Source of the DNA: Caecitellus pseudoparvulus
Lineage: Eukaryota; Bigyra: Bicosoecida
Direction: 5' to 3'
Assembly (NCBI GenBank): GCA_965644315.1
Contig: CBFFRQ010000065.1
Coordinates: 186,001 to 250,000, forward strand
Length of the DNA: 64,000 nt
The notes below the pieces were generated by a model. That model had not been told where the DNA came from, ran no database searches, and saw only the letters and a list, made by a program, of their open reading frames with translations. The translations under genes were made by a program, and so were the position numbers. Shown here piece by piece: positions 12,148 through 23,200 of the stretch (position 1 is its first letter; each line of letters starts with the position of its first letter).

Positions 12148-13052
12148 TCAGACCAAGCTGCGAGATGTAGCTAGAGGGTGGATCTGCGAGCTGCAGTCCA
12201 AGGAGACACTACCCAGACAGTCGCTTGTTTGTCTGTCACGTGCATTTGCAGAATTGACATCGCGTGTCAAATTGCGCCGACCGCGAGGGGCCCATGTGGT
12301 GGATACTGTAATGAGAAACCCCACCTCAATCACATTCCAAAGGTTATCAGAGCCGTTGAGTGCAGCACACTCGTGTGTCTTTTTCGTATCGCCACTGCAA
12401 GTCAGGGGTTTGCCGAGACTGGGCGTTGCAGGGCTGCGCCGTTTCATCTGCGTTTCGACAGACATGGCAGCCTCTGCAGACTCGCAGCAGTCCCCTTCAT
12501 GGAAACACTCAGCGTGGGTGAACGAGGCGACATGTGTTGTGCTTTATGATGTTGTGCTCCACTGGCCACCTTCCTGCTGCAGGTCATTGAGAGTGACTCT
12601 GCCGTCTTCAGCTGCAGCTGAGATGGCAGTGGCCGCACTGGAGGTGGACCAGCCTCTGCAACCCGACAGGGGAACGCGGGCATACGAAGTGCAGGGCAGC
12701 GATGTGGTTGTGTGCGTTCCTAGCTGTCGCACCGTGCCTGCACGCGGCGTTTGCAACGACCAACGTCTCGCCGTCGTGCAGAACCATCTCGTCGGCTGAC
12801 GTGAGAACGCTGCGTGTGTTGATGGGGACGTGTTTCGACATGCTTGGGGTGGCGGTGCGCACGATGGAGGCGTTTCCTCCCGAGTCATAAGGTCTGCGAG
12901 TTGGTCGGGGCGGACCACAGAGCGGCCAGCGTGGGTATGGGTCCAGCGCTCCCCTCACTGAGCACGTTCAGTGGCGTGCTGGGGAGAGAGTGCGGGTCAG
13001 CATGCGCGACGGCATGTGCCTGCATGTCCCTGAAGAAGAGAGTGAACGACAT
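12148..13052 (-). CDS. Unresolved multi-exon gene with a WD40-like fragment
   Basis: Several coding-looking segments lie on the minus strand here, but I could not join them all in frame. A plausible start ATG at 13052 begins MSFTLFFRDM. Around 12880-12690 a segment reads VLTSADEMVLHDGETLVVANA. At 12640-12550 a segment reads AEDGRVTLNDL, which looks like a WD40 blade. A GTGGCC..CTGCAG intron (about 12560-12463) then leads into an open segment ending at 12148. The stop is 60 bases upstream of the CFAP52 start on the same strand. Exon limits and function are uncertain; it could also be two short genes. Confidence 0.3.
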
Positions 13053-13277
13053 GTGACAGAACCTTGCGAACGCAGTCGGACTGCGGCAGCAGAAGCTGGT
13101 GCCCCCTTGCGCTCACTGCCTCCACACTCCCGTGGCAGGCTCAAAATACATGGTCTTGCTCAAGAGCAAGCCTAGACATCACAACGAGCTCGAAGGTCTG
13201 TCTCACGTCCACTACAGAGCCAGAGCCTTCCCAGACAGCCACGGGTCGCGCTCTTGCGAAGCCAACCTCGCACGAGA

Positions 13278-15388
13278 ATGGCAGCCGCGGAGGTGACCAT
13301 GCCGGCGACAGAGGAGCAACCCAAGCAGGTGGGGTTGCCACAGCTTCCACTCCCTGGGCTGTCAGAGTCCCTGGCTGCGTACTTGGCGTCTGTGCAGCCC
13401 CTGCTGAGCGAGGAGGAGTACGCTGCCGAAGCTGAAGTGGTGAAGCCAGACAGCCCAGAACTGCAAGAAGCCCATGCCATGGCTGTGAAACTGCACGAGG
13501 AGTCGGGAAAAGTGGGCAAGAGCTACTTTGAAGACATTTGGAGGGAGGCGTACCTGCGCCCGAGAGGTGGGCTTGCAGTGCACGTGAACCCGTTTTTTGT
13601 GCTGGAGGTGCGGGGCCAGCGTCACCACGCCAACGTGCTCGCCTGCCAGCCAGCACGCCATTGTTCTCGATGCGGCATTCGCAGGATGACGCGACTCCAA
13701 ACAGGCACAGCCAGACGGCGCGGGCCACCTCCCTGCTCATCTCCACCCTCGCGTTTCACGTGATGGTGGCTCGGGGCACGTTGCCGGCAGACAAGTGGCG
13801 CACGACCGAGCTGTGCATGGCACAGTACAAGCACCTCTTTGGCAGCACCCGCATTCCCGTGCAGGGGGGAGCGGACGAGTTCTTCCAAGACACGAAGGCG
13901 ACTCATGTCGTCGTGCTGGCTGCAGGCCAAGTGTACTGGTTCCACGTCATCTCCCCAGACCAAAGCACCGTGCTGCCGCCCGAGACCATCGCAGACAACT
14001 TGCGAGCCATCTTGCACGACGCAGCTAGCTTGCCACCAGAGGCAGCTGAAGCACAGGCAGTGGGCGCCCTCACTGGCGTGGGGCGTGAGGAGTGGGCGGA
14101 GCTGCGAAGCAAGCTAGCGCTGGACCCTGCAAATGCGGAGTCACTGCAGCGGGTGGACAGCGCCCTGCTCGTGCTGAACTTGGATGCTGAAAGCCCCTCC
14201 ACATTGACAGAGGCGTCTCAAGATTTTCTGGGTGGTGTGAGCGTCATCGACCCGGACTCTGACGCGCAGGTGGGCTCCTGCTTGAACCGGTGGTACGACA
14301 AGACGCTGCAGTTGATCGTGTGCAGCAACGGCATGGCAGGCGTGAACTTCCAGCACTCCCACGTGGACGGGCACACCGTGCTGCGGTACGCGTCGGATAT
14401 CATCACGGACAGCATCCTGCGCTTCGCGCAGAGCATCCGAGGGGGCCTGCCTTCCATCCTGGACAGCGTCCAGCATGGCGACATTGGGCTGTCTCCCGCT
14501 CCCCAGAAAGTGGTGTGGCGCCTGGATGCCAGCGACAAACTTGCCATCAAACAGGCGGAGGCGCAGCTGGGCGACCTGCTGAACCAGGTGGAAGTGGAGG
14601 CGCTGGAGTTCAGCTCCTTTGGCAAGCGGGCCATCAAGGCTGCCTCTATGTCCCCCGACGCTTTCGTGCAAGTGGGCATCCAGCTCGCCTACTACCGCGT
14701 ATACGGCACGCTGCACAACACGTACGAGACGGTTATGACGAAGGCCTTTCACCATGGCCGCACTGAGCCAGTGCGCGCGCTTTCCCCGGCGACTGAGGAG
14801 TTCGTGAAGCGCTTCACCGACCCAGACGTCCCTGGAGCGTCCAAGCTCGCGGCGCTCAAGGCGGCTCTGTCCCTGCACTCCAAGCGCACTGGCGTGGCGA
14901 GCAGGGCGTTGGGCTGTGAGCGCCACTTGTACACGCTTAAGGTACTCAGTGAGCAGGCGGGGCGGGAGCCCCCCGCTCTGTTCAAGGGGCCAGGGTGGCA
15001 ACGCCTGATGGACAACGTCATCTCCACCAGCAACTGTGGGAACCCGTCCCTGCGCCTGTTTGGGTTCGGCCCCGTCTCGCAGCAGGCTGGTTTCGGCATC
15101 GGGTACCTCATCAAAGACGACGGCATTCAGTTCTGCATTTCAAGCCGCCGCCGGCAGACGGCGCGTTTTGTGCACCTGTTGCAGCGCAGCTTGGGCGACA
15201 TGATGGCCCTGTCGCAGCGTTCCAGCGCACCTGCACAAATCGGAAGCGGGGGTTCTGTGCCTCTGGGATCTGTGTCCCTGTCTGGCCCCACCACTCCCAT
15301 CGGCCGGTACAGCGGCAGTGGCGTCAGCACATGGGGACGTGCGCGAGCGTCTTCCTCTCACGCTCTCAGACCAGCCAGTGCCCAGTAG
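13278..15388 (+). CDS. Choline/carnitine O-acyltransferase family protein
   Basis: Transfers acyl groups between CoA and carnitine (or a related alcohol). Two exons, 13278-13607 and 13685-15388, join in phase 0 across a 77-base GTGCGG..CAG intron, restoring NPFFVLEDDATPNRHSQ at the junction. The product is 677 residues, close to CPT2/CrAT length. The catalytic His is residue 334, in NFQHSHVDGHTVL; the usual context is EHSWADG, so the flanking residues differ. Preceding it are the family's RWYDKTLQLIV strand and GMAGVN turn. The C-terminus has the FGFGPV motif and the final HLLQRSLGDM helix. No transmembrane pair of the CPT1 type and no clear mitochondrial presequence or peroxisomal SKL are visible. 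The ATG at 13278 is the first in frame. Chain-length preference cannot be read from sequence. Confidence 0.88.
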
Positions 15389-15422
15389 AGCACATTTGCC
15401 CCCAACAGAGCGCCAGACTCGC

Positions 15423-17038
15423 CTATTGGGTAGCTGTAAGGACGAGCGTCACCTTGGTCTGCACGCCAGGCTTGTGCGTGAGGTGCAGGAAGTTCCGCTC
15501 CGGAGAGGTGATGAGGAGGGCGCCCTCTGGGACAACCTTGGCTGAGTAGCCAGCTGGGTAGTGCCAGTCCTGGTTGAAATACACAACTGTCGTCGTGTTG
15601 GAGGCGCTCGGGTTCGTCTCGTACTGCAGCGTGAAGGTGCGGGCAGGCTCCTTCGACGCATACGACATGCTGATGCTGCCCGGCACGCCGGCGATGTACT
15701 GGGCGTATGTGCGCGAGAGAGCTGCCACCTTGTCGCTTTGCAGGGTGCCGTTCGGGTGGTAGAATGACTCCGTCGCAGGGTTCTGCGTCGTGATGTCGTG
15801 GAAACCCTTGAAGGTCCAGTACGCCCAAGACTCCAGGAGAGTGTCTGCCAGGCCAGCTTCGTAGTGGATGGTGTCGATGCTGGTCGGCCCTTCGCCCAGC
15901 GCGCCAAACTCAGTCATGAAGTGCCCGCCCCCGACTTTTTCAATGTTAGCGGCGGCGATCTTAAAGCCAGCGTCGAGGTTGTCGAAGCAAGACGTCAGGT
16001 TGGTGATGTCGCCCGCAGCATTCTGGTCCACACAGTAGATGTGGTATGCCAGGGCCTGGGTGGCGTTGGCACTGGCGCCCCCTGGGCCCACAGTGAAGCC
16101 GGTGGGCTGGTGGATGTCCCCCTCCACCACGCTGGGCTCGTAGAAGACGATGTGGTGCTGGTCCGACTCCCGGATAGCGTCCCACGCGCCCTCGTACAGC
16201 GGCATGAGCCTGTCCTGGTCCGTCTTGTCTGGCTCCAGGTAGCACAGCACGTCCAGGTCGTGGAAGCCATCGCACGGCAAGGGCTCATTCAACAGCTCGT
16301 AGCCCAGGACATACTCACTGCCATTCATGACCCGCGCAACGGCACCCCAGTGGGCTGCGAACTCCCGCTGAAGGGTCTGGTTGTGGTACAGGGGGTACCA
16401 GCTGGATTGCAGCTCGGCCGCGAGGTTCCACTCCACAAAGGGCAGCTGCAGGCACTGCGTGATGTTGGCGTAGTGCCGAGGGCCCAGCTTGTCCACCTTG
16501 TGGGGGATGGGGAAGGGAAAAGTGCCCTGCGCCCAGGCAGCTGGCTGCACTGCCCAGTCCGGCACGCCCTCCCCGCAGAACTTGCGGCTGAACAGGTCCT
16601 GATGGCCGTCCAGGAGTGTGTAGATGCCGAACTCCCCCATGCTCTCGACGAGGCCGCGCACGTTGGTCAGGAAGGAAGTGTTGAACTGGCCTGGCCCAGA
16701 GGGCGTCGTGGCTGACCACATCATGCCCAGGCGCACCATGTTGAAGCCCCAGGACCGCAGGTTCGCCATGTCTTCCACCGACAGGGACGTATCGCTGTTG
16801 AAGCCGTTCTGAGTCGGGATGAAGGGGGGGAGCTTGTACACCGCATTCACTCCGTGCCAGATTCTGTGATGAGGAGCGGGCGAAGTGCACTGCACATGCC
16901 ACACGCTGCTGCGCGTTTGAGGTACACCGACACGACACGCCCATCTTCCTGCACGAAATGCTGCGATGCAGGGTCAATTTGAATCATGGCTGCAGATCGG
17001 GCCACAAGGCCCACCAGAAGGCACCCCAGCAGCCGCAT
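15423..17038 (-). CDS. Endoglycoceramidase-like glycoside hydrolase (GH5), secreted
   Basis: Hydrolyses the bond between oligosaccharide and ceramide in glycosphingolipids in characterised relatives. Exons 17038-16932 and 16863-15423 join to 515 residues; the junction restores DGRVVIWHGVNAVYK, the conserved start of the GH5 barrel. Residues 1-18 (MRLLGCLLVGLVARSAAM) form a signal peptide, so the enzyme enters the secretory or lysosomal route. The acid/base Glu is residue 229 in YELLNEPL and the nucleophile Glu is residue 354 in HFMTEFGA. Several N-x-S/T sequons (NITQ, NGSE, NATQ, NLTS) fit glycosylation. A beta-sandwich tail follows, as in the family. Exact substrate is inferred: some relatives act on simple glucosylceramides or steryl glucosides. 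Its 3' end is 34 bases from the convergent acyltransferase gene. Confidence 0.9.
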
Positions 17039-17297
17039 TGCGCCTGGCACCCGGCAGCCTGGTTTGCTGGCCAACAGCGCAAGTGTGCTATGGCTCCCGA
17101 GCGACAGCGACAGGGGCACTTGTCGAGACAGCCATGCACTGTAGGACGCTAGTTTTGTGCAGAAGCTCGCGCGGGTTGCAAGATTGCCGCTTCTTAGACA
17201 TTGCTTTCGCGCAAACGGGGGGCTCCATGCACGGCGCCTTTCACACCGCTCCACCGTGGGCTCGCGCCCCCGTTGACGAGGGCACTGCAGCGTGCCC

Positions 17298-20200
17298 ATG
17301 GGGACTCGCCAAATACAATATAACTTCTGGTGGGACCAGTTCCCTCGGGCCTATGCTGCACCTGGTGTGCATGCGCTGGGACGCCTGCATGCAGTGCTCA
17401 CCGACTTCCTCAAACAGACCGTGTGCGGAACTTGCTGCCTCACCAGCGGCTACGTGAACCTGTGCGGTGGTGGAGGCCGCTGCTCCGGGAGTACGTCACG
17501 GAACAGGCACCTTTCATCATGACCATGTCAGTTGCTGGGGCAGTGGGCCTGCTGGCGCACCTCCACCGCTGGTTGGGAGGGCGTGCTCTGGTGTGTAGAG
17601 CCGCTGCAGACGCCGCGCTCCGACGCGTGGGGCACACGTGTGCCTGCTCTGGTGTGCCCTACGCAGCTGATTGCGCCGAATAGCGCCCCCACAAGTGGAA
17701 GGGTGACAGGGCTGAACGGATTTCGGGTGTCTGTCACGCCAGCCAGCGCCGAAGGCACCGTGCCGCGTGCGGTGGAAGTCGACCTTGGCTCGAACGTGCC
17801 CCTCACTGCAGCTTTCACGAGTGGCCTGGTCTGGGCACGAATTGGGACGGAGGGGTCTCCTTGGAAGGCATGCGAGGTAAGTGTGTGCTGGACAGGGCAC
17901 GGAGTGGGGCGGTGTGCATGGAGCGCGCTTTTCGCCATGCGCAGGTGCTGCAATGGACGCCCGGCAGCGACCCCGAGCAAAGTCACGGCGTGTACATGGG
18001 CCAAGAGCACAGCTCAAGTTCGGCTGCCTCGTCGATCTGTGTCGTGCCGCTGGGCTCAAGCTTGCTGAGCCCGCAGTGGGTGCAGCCGGCGCTGACCACA
18101 CCACTGACGCAGATGCCAGCGGGTGCGCAGGTAAGATTGCTGCATGCAACGTCGTGTGGGCTGCGCCACGCGGCTGCGAGTATCAAAATGTCTTCTTGTA
18201 TGCCGCCGCCCATGCTGCTCGCTGCGCCCTTGCTGTCCCAGATGTCAGACTTAGCTGCGGATTTACAAGCCATCATGGACGAAGCCACACGCATGACGAC
18301 AGCCGCCCGAGGCGCCATGGCAGCAGCACAGTTCACCTCGAGCGACAGCGACATTGGAATCGCTGCAGTGGGCAAGTGGATCAGCATGCCTGGCCCCTTG
18401 GCTGCCTGCCCTGCACGTGTCGTGGACTTCACGCCCGACAGCCAGCAGCACTTGGTGCTGGTGGCACAGGGGCAGCCTGGCTCCCACACCACCCACGCTG
18501 CCTGGGTGTGCCTGCCACTCCTAGGGCACTTGGCAGCCAATCCAGGCCCACCTGGTCTGGGCTGGCATCACAGCAAGGCCAGGCCAGACAAGGAGTGCCG
18601 GCTGCCCACCCCGACAACGCCCCTGTCCCAGCCGCACATGCACAGTGTGACGGTGCCTGGCTCCGCAGGGACCCTCCTCACACTGACTGCGGCGCAGGGC
18701 TCCCAGGCAGCAGGCCAGACACATGCTGCAGCGCAGGCCGAGGCTGTCGGCGCCACCCTCAGCACTGGCAGCGTGCAGTGCGACACTACGGGAGACACCA
18801 TTCCGCCACAGGCGGCCGCCTGCTGCCTGGGCTGTGGCACGTGGCGGCGCCGGGACTGCATCCCCAGCCACGGGTGGGCAGGGCCCCCCAATGTCCTCCG
18901 GGGCGGCGGACCAGCACCGTCCCTGACCACGGACTGCAGTGCCGTTCGTGCGACGGACACGGCGGCAGCGGCGGGGTCCCTGGCCGTCCCCCCCATGTTG
19001 GCGGTGCGCCGGCGCACAGAGAGTGTTCTGGAGGCCCCTCTTCCGCAAGGCCTGCCGCCTATCCGCCCCCCGCCCCTGACGAAGCTGGACACGCTGGGGC
19101 TGGCTCCCGGGGACATGCCCCGTCTGCAGGCTGTGGCTGCACGCCTGCACCACCTGCCCCCCACACAGCCAGCGCATGACGAGTGGCTGTGCTCAGGCTG
19201 CTGTCGCTGTGACACGTGCGGCGCCAGCGAGCCTGGGCGTGCTGATCAAGCCTGGCAGTGTGCCTTGCTTGCGCCGCCAGGCGTCACCACGGGGCCGCCC
19301 ACCGACGACAGTTCGCTGACGGGGTGGACGCTGGTGCTGCCGGCCCTGCCTGCAGAGCCGCCTGTGCTGCGCCCCCGCTGGGCTGTGCAGTGCAGTGGGT
19401 GCTTGGAGGCTCGGCAAGCATCGCCGCAGCTCACCTGCTCCCTGTCTGGGCAGCTCGTCTCCAGCTCTTCTGTGCTGGCAGGCGGCGGGGACCAGCCGAC
19501 CACGCGAGTCTGCAGCTGCTGCCAGCACCCAGTCATGCAGCAGTACGAGTCCCCGCCGCCCCTGCTGTGGGGGGGCAAGGGGCACATGTCCCAGTACGTG
19601 TGCATGGCGTGCCGAGCAAGTCTCGCGCGGCAGCTGTGGTGCGTGATGGTGACGGCGGACCGAGGGCGGCTGTTCTACCACCCCGTCACGACAGACATGG
19701 CGCCAGGGTACTTTGCTGTGGTGCAGCACCCCATGGACCTGCTGAGCATGAAGGCGTACCTGGTCAAGGGCGGCTACCACCTGCCTTGGGACGGCCTGCA
19801 GACTCTGCGGGATCACGCCGCACTGGTGGCGCGGAACGCCCTCATCTTCAACGAGCCCACCGGGCGCGTGTTCCGGGATGCCACGCGGTGGTTTCGCTCG
19901 GTCTCCCTGGCTTGCGACGCCATGGCACCCTGGACCTCGGGGGACGCCTATGCGGATGAGATCGTCGGCCGCCTGCAGGCAGCCAAAGAGGCTAAGTCCA
20001 GGTCCTTGCCCCGTCTGCCGCGGTCTGTGGCAGAGGGCGCCATGGGCGTGCCCGTCCCCCGCGCTGACACCAAGGCCCGCCAAGCAGCCCTGGAGGCGAT
20101 CATTGCCAAGGCCCGGGCAGAGGCAGCCGCAGGTACGGGTGGCGGCGGCCAGACTCCCACACCGGGCACTCCCATGGGCATGCCCGGAGCTGCTCCTGGT

Positions 20201-23200
20201 GGGGAGGCATCTCCCAGCCGACTGCCCCGAGCACGCGAGCGCGGTGCGGGGGGTGACAGCGGTGCGCCCGGCGGCGACCCCCCCGCTGACGGCCTGCCCG
20301 TGTCCATGGGCTTGCCGCATGAGTACCGCGTGCTGCCCCGGGCAAAGCACGGCCACGCGCCCAACGCCCTGCCCCTCATGCCTCTCGCGCACATGTCCAG
20401 CCGCGAAGCCATGGCGCTGTCCACGCGGGACATGTGCGCCGCATGCGGCAGCAGCGGCGACGCGGCCCACATGCTCTGCTGCGTGGACTGCGGCGAGACG
20501 CTGCACTGCTACTGCCTGGCCCTGGATGACGACGCGCGGGCTGACGTCGTCGTCAAGACTGCCTGGCGCTGCCCCAACTGCAAGGTGTGCGAGGCGACGG
20601 GGCATGCCTCCGCCTCCAGCGACAGCGAGATGCTGTACTGCGAGCGCTGCGACGGCGGCTACGCCATGTCGTCCCTGCGCCCCTCCATGTCCAGCGTGCC
20701 GTCCGGGCGCTGGGTGTGCGCTGCCTGTGTCGACGCGGTGCATGCGGCGCCTGACCCTTGCCAGTGGGTGGTCCTGCCCTCCGAGGTGTCCCTGCTCAAC
20801 TGTCGCTCCATGCACCTGACAGGCACTGGCAACGGCGAGGCGCTGGGGGTGGACCCCCTCGCCGTGGCGCAGGCGTCCAGCACAGACATGTCCGTGTCTG
20901 CGTCCCTGGTGGCGTGTGCGGCGGTGGTGGAGAGCCTCATGCGCCCGAGAGACATGGCCCTCACGGTGGCCGAGCTGGGGGCGCTGCAGGAAGTGCTGGG
21001 CGAGGTGGACGCTGCGTACCGTGCTGTGCACCTGCCCGCCATGCAGGCGTCCGGCGCCAACACGCAGCTGACGCAGGCTCAAAACATGGTGCCGGCCCTG
21101 GTGCAGCGGGGCATCATGGCTGACTACGTCGCCCACCGTGTGCAGGAGACCTACTTGCACTGGGCGCGCAGTACCAGTGTGGCGGTGCAGCCGCACATGG
21201 TGGATGGCAAGTTTGCCGAGGCGGTGGCGACCACGGCGGGGGGGGGCAGCACCCCTGATGCCAGCACTGCTGAAAGCGCGGTTTGCACTGACGTGGAGCA
21301 CACGCCCTGCACCAGTCGTTGGGGAGACATCGCCAAGGTGGAGGGGTGCTGCCCGCTGTGTCTGAAGGAGTGGGGGGAGGGCGACAGCAACATGGCCCAG
21401 TGCGATCTTTGCCACACTTGGGTGCATGGTCAGTGCGAGGCACCGCCCATCACCCCCCTCATCACCCAGGCCCTGGAAGCCGTCGGGGACGGCGTCGTGT
21501 ACTTGTGTGCTGGCTGCCGTGCTGGGCAGGAGCACACCTTCTCCCCGTCCCAGGCCGCCACCGTTGCGCCCGCCGCCCTGGCCAAGCTCGCGGCGAAGCC
21601 TGAAGGTCTGCAGCTCCTGCAGCACCCAGGCTTCGCCCTGCGAGCAGACTTGGTGACGCTGCTGCCTGCGGCGGTCGCCACAGCCCGCGCACGGGCAGAT
21701 GCGACCGCTCGCGAGGCGTCGGCGCACTCCGCGCAACTGCAAAAGCTCCAGAGCATCGTCGCCAGCAAGACGGCTGAGCAGCAAGCCCAGCTGGGTCAGC
21801 TGCCCGGCAAGGTCCAGGAGCTCTTGCAGCAGGCCCCATGCCGCGTGCAGGCTGCGCGGGAGGCCGCCCTCACCGCCGCACAGCTGGAGGACCCTGCCGC
21901 AGAGACCCAGCGCATCTTGCGGGACGAGCTGTGGGCTGTCTTCGTGGCGCTACAAGACGCTGCACAGCAGCGGGCCTTGTCCGCGTCCACCCGCCCCCAG
22001 CACGGCGATACGCTCGGCTCCCTGCCCCCTCTGCCCTTGCTGGATGCAGAGCCGTGGTGGATCCGCCGACTGCTGTGTGGGGACGTCGCCGGCTCCTGGG
22101 CCCCCCGCGCCCTGAACCCGGCCCTTGCCGCCACGGCGCAGGCGGTCATGTGGCAGCCGCCACACCCTGTCACGCACGCTTGCCTGCCTGCCGAGGCGCT
22201 GACCCCGCAGCAGCGTGCGACGGCAGAGAACGTGCTGCGGCCTTTCCGGGCCAGCGATAGCGCTGCTGCCGTGTGGCAGCGTGGAGGCGCTGTGGCGCCC
22301 AATGTTGCCGTCGCGCTGTCCGCTCTGCTCATGGGCTCCGCTTTGGTGGACGCAGCTGCACTGGGCACCCTGGCAGACTCACTCCTGGCCGCATCGCCGG
22401 CGTCCCCAGGACCACAGTCCCCCCTTCCCAGCCCCTCGGCAGGGGACGCCGGGCTGGCCTTCTTGTCCACAGAGACGCCTACCAAGCCGCGCCTGCTGCA
22501 AGCCTTGTCCATCGCCGCCTCCGCCAAGGCGCTGCTGGGGCCCGGCCCGACACCCCTGCCACCCTACACCATCGCGTGCGGGGCGCCGCTGCTGGCTTGC
22601 CTGCCGCCTCTGCTGCCCAGCACACCCAAGGCTGACTCCAGGTTGCAGCGTGGCTGCTCAGGTGTTGAAGCCACGCAGGCGGTGTTTGACCTGGACCCCC
22701 GGGCCTGCGGCTACTGCGCGGCGCCCGAGTCCATCTGTGCGTACCGCTTCGACATTCTGGCTGCATTGGATGCTGTGCGGCGGCACGGGTGTGGTGTGGG
22801 GGACCCCGAGGACCTCGTCGCAGTGTCTCTGGGCGTGGGGAGGGGGAACAAGACCCGGTACGAGAACATGCGTGTGGAGGCCGCACGACTGGCCACCCCT
22901 GCTTGCTGTGTGGAGCTGCTGCAGGGGCTGGAAGGCAGGCTGCTGCCCGTGCCACACTCGTCCACCTGGGTGTCAGCCATGTCCGCCGTCTGGTCATCAG
23001 ATGTCGTCGTGGGCCCGGGGGACGCCTCCCTGTACGGTGTGCAAGCCAGCCTGAAGCGTGCCTTGAAGATGCGCTGCTCGGCATGCGGCCTGCCGGGCGC
23101 CAGCATCGCCTGCTGCCGCAAGGGCTGTGGCGCGTCGTACCACCTGCGGTGTGCTGTGCGCAGCGGGGCGGTCCTGGACCCCCTGGCCCGCGGACTCTTC

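Noticed and set aside
13538-13690. Reading the acyltransferase as starting in the 5' extended frame at 13538
   Set aside because: That segment is partly the intron; splicing 13607 to 13685 joins the true N-terminus and restores the conserved FFVLE..DDATPN block.
19193-21784. 863-codon minus-strand open frame inside the KMT2 gene
   Set aside because: Antisense shadow of the PHD/bromodomain exon; composition is His/Gln/Arg-rich with no motif.
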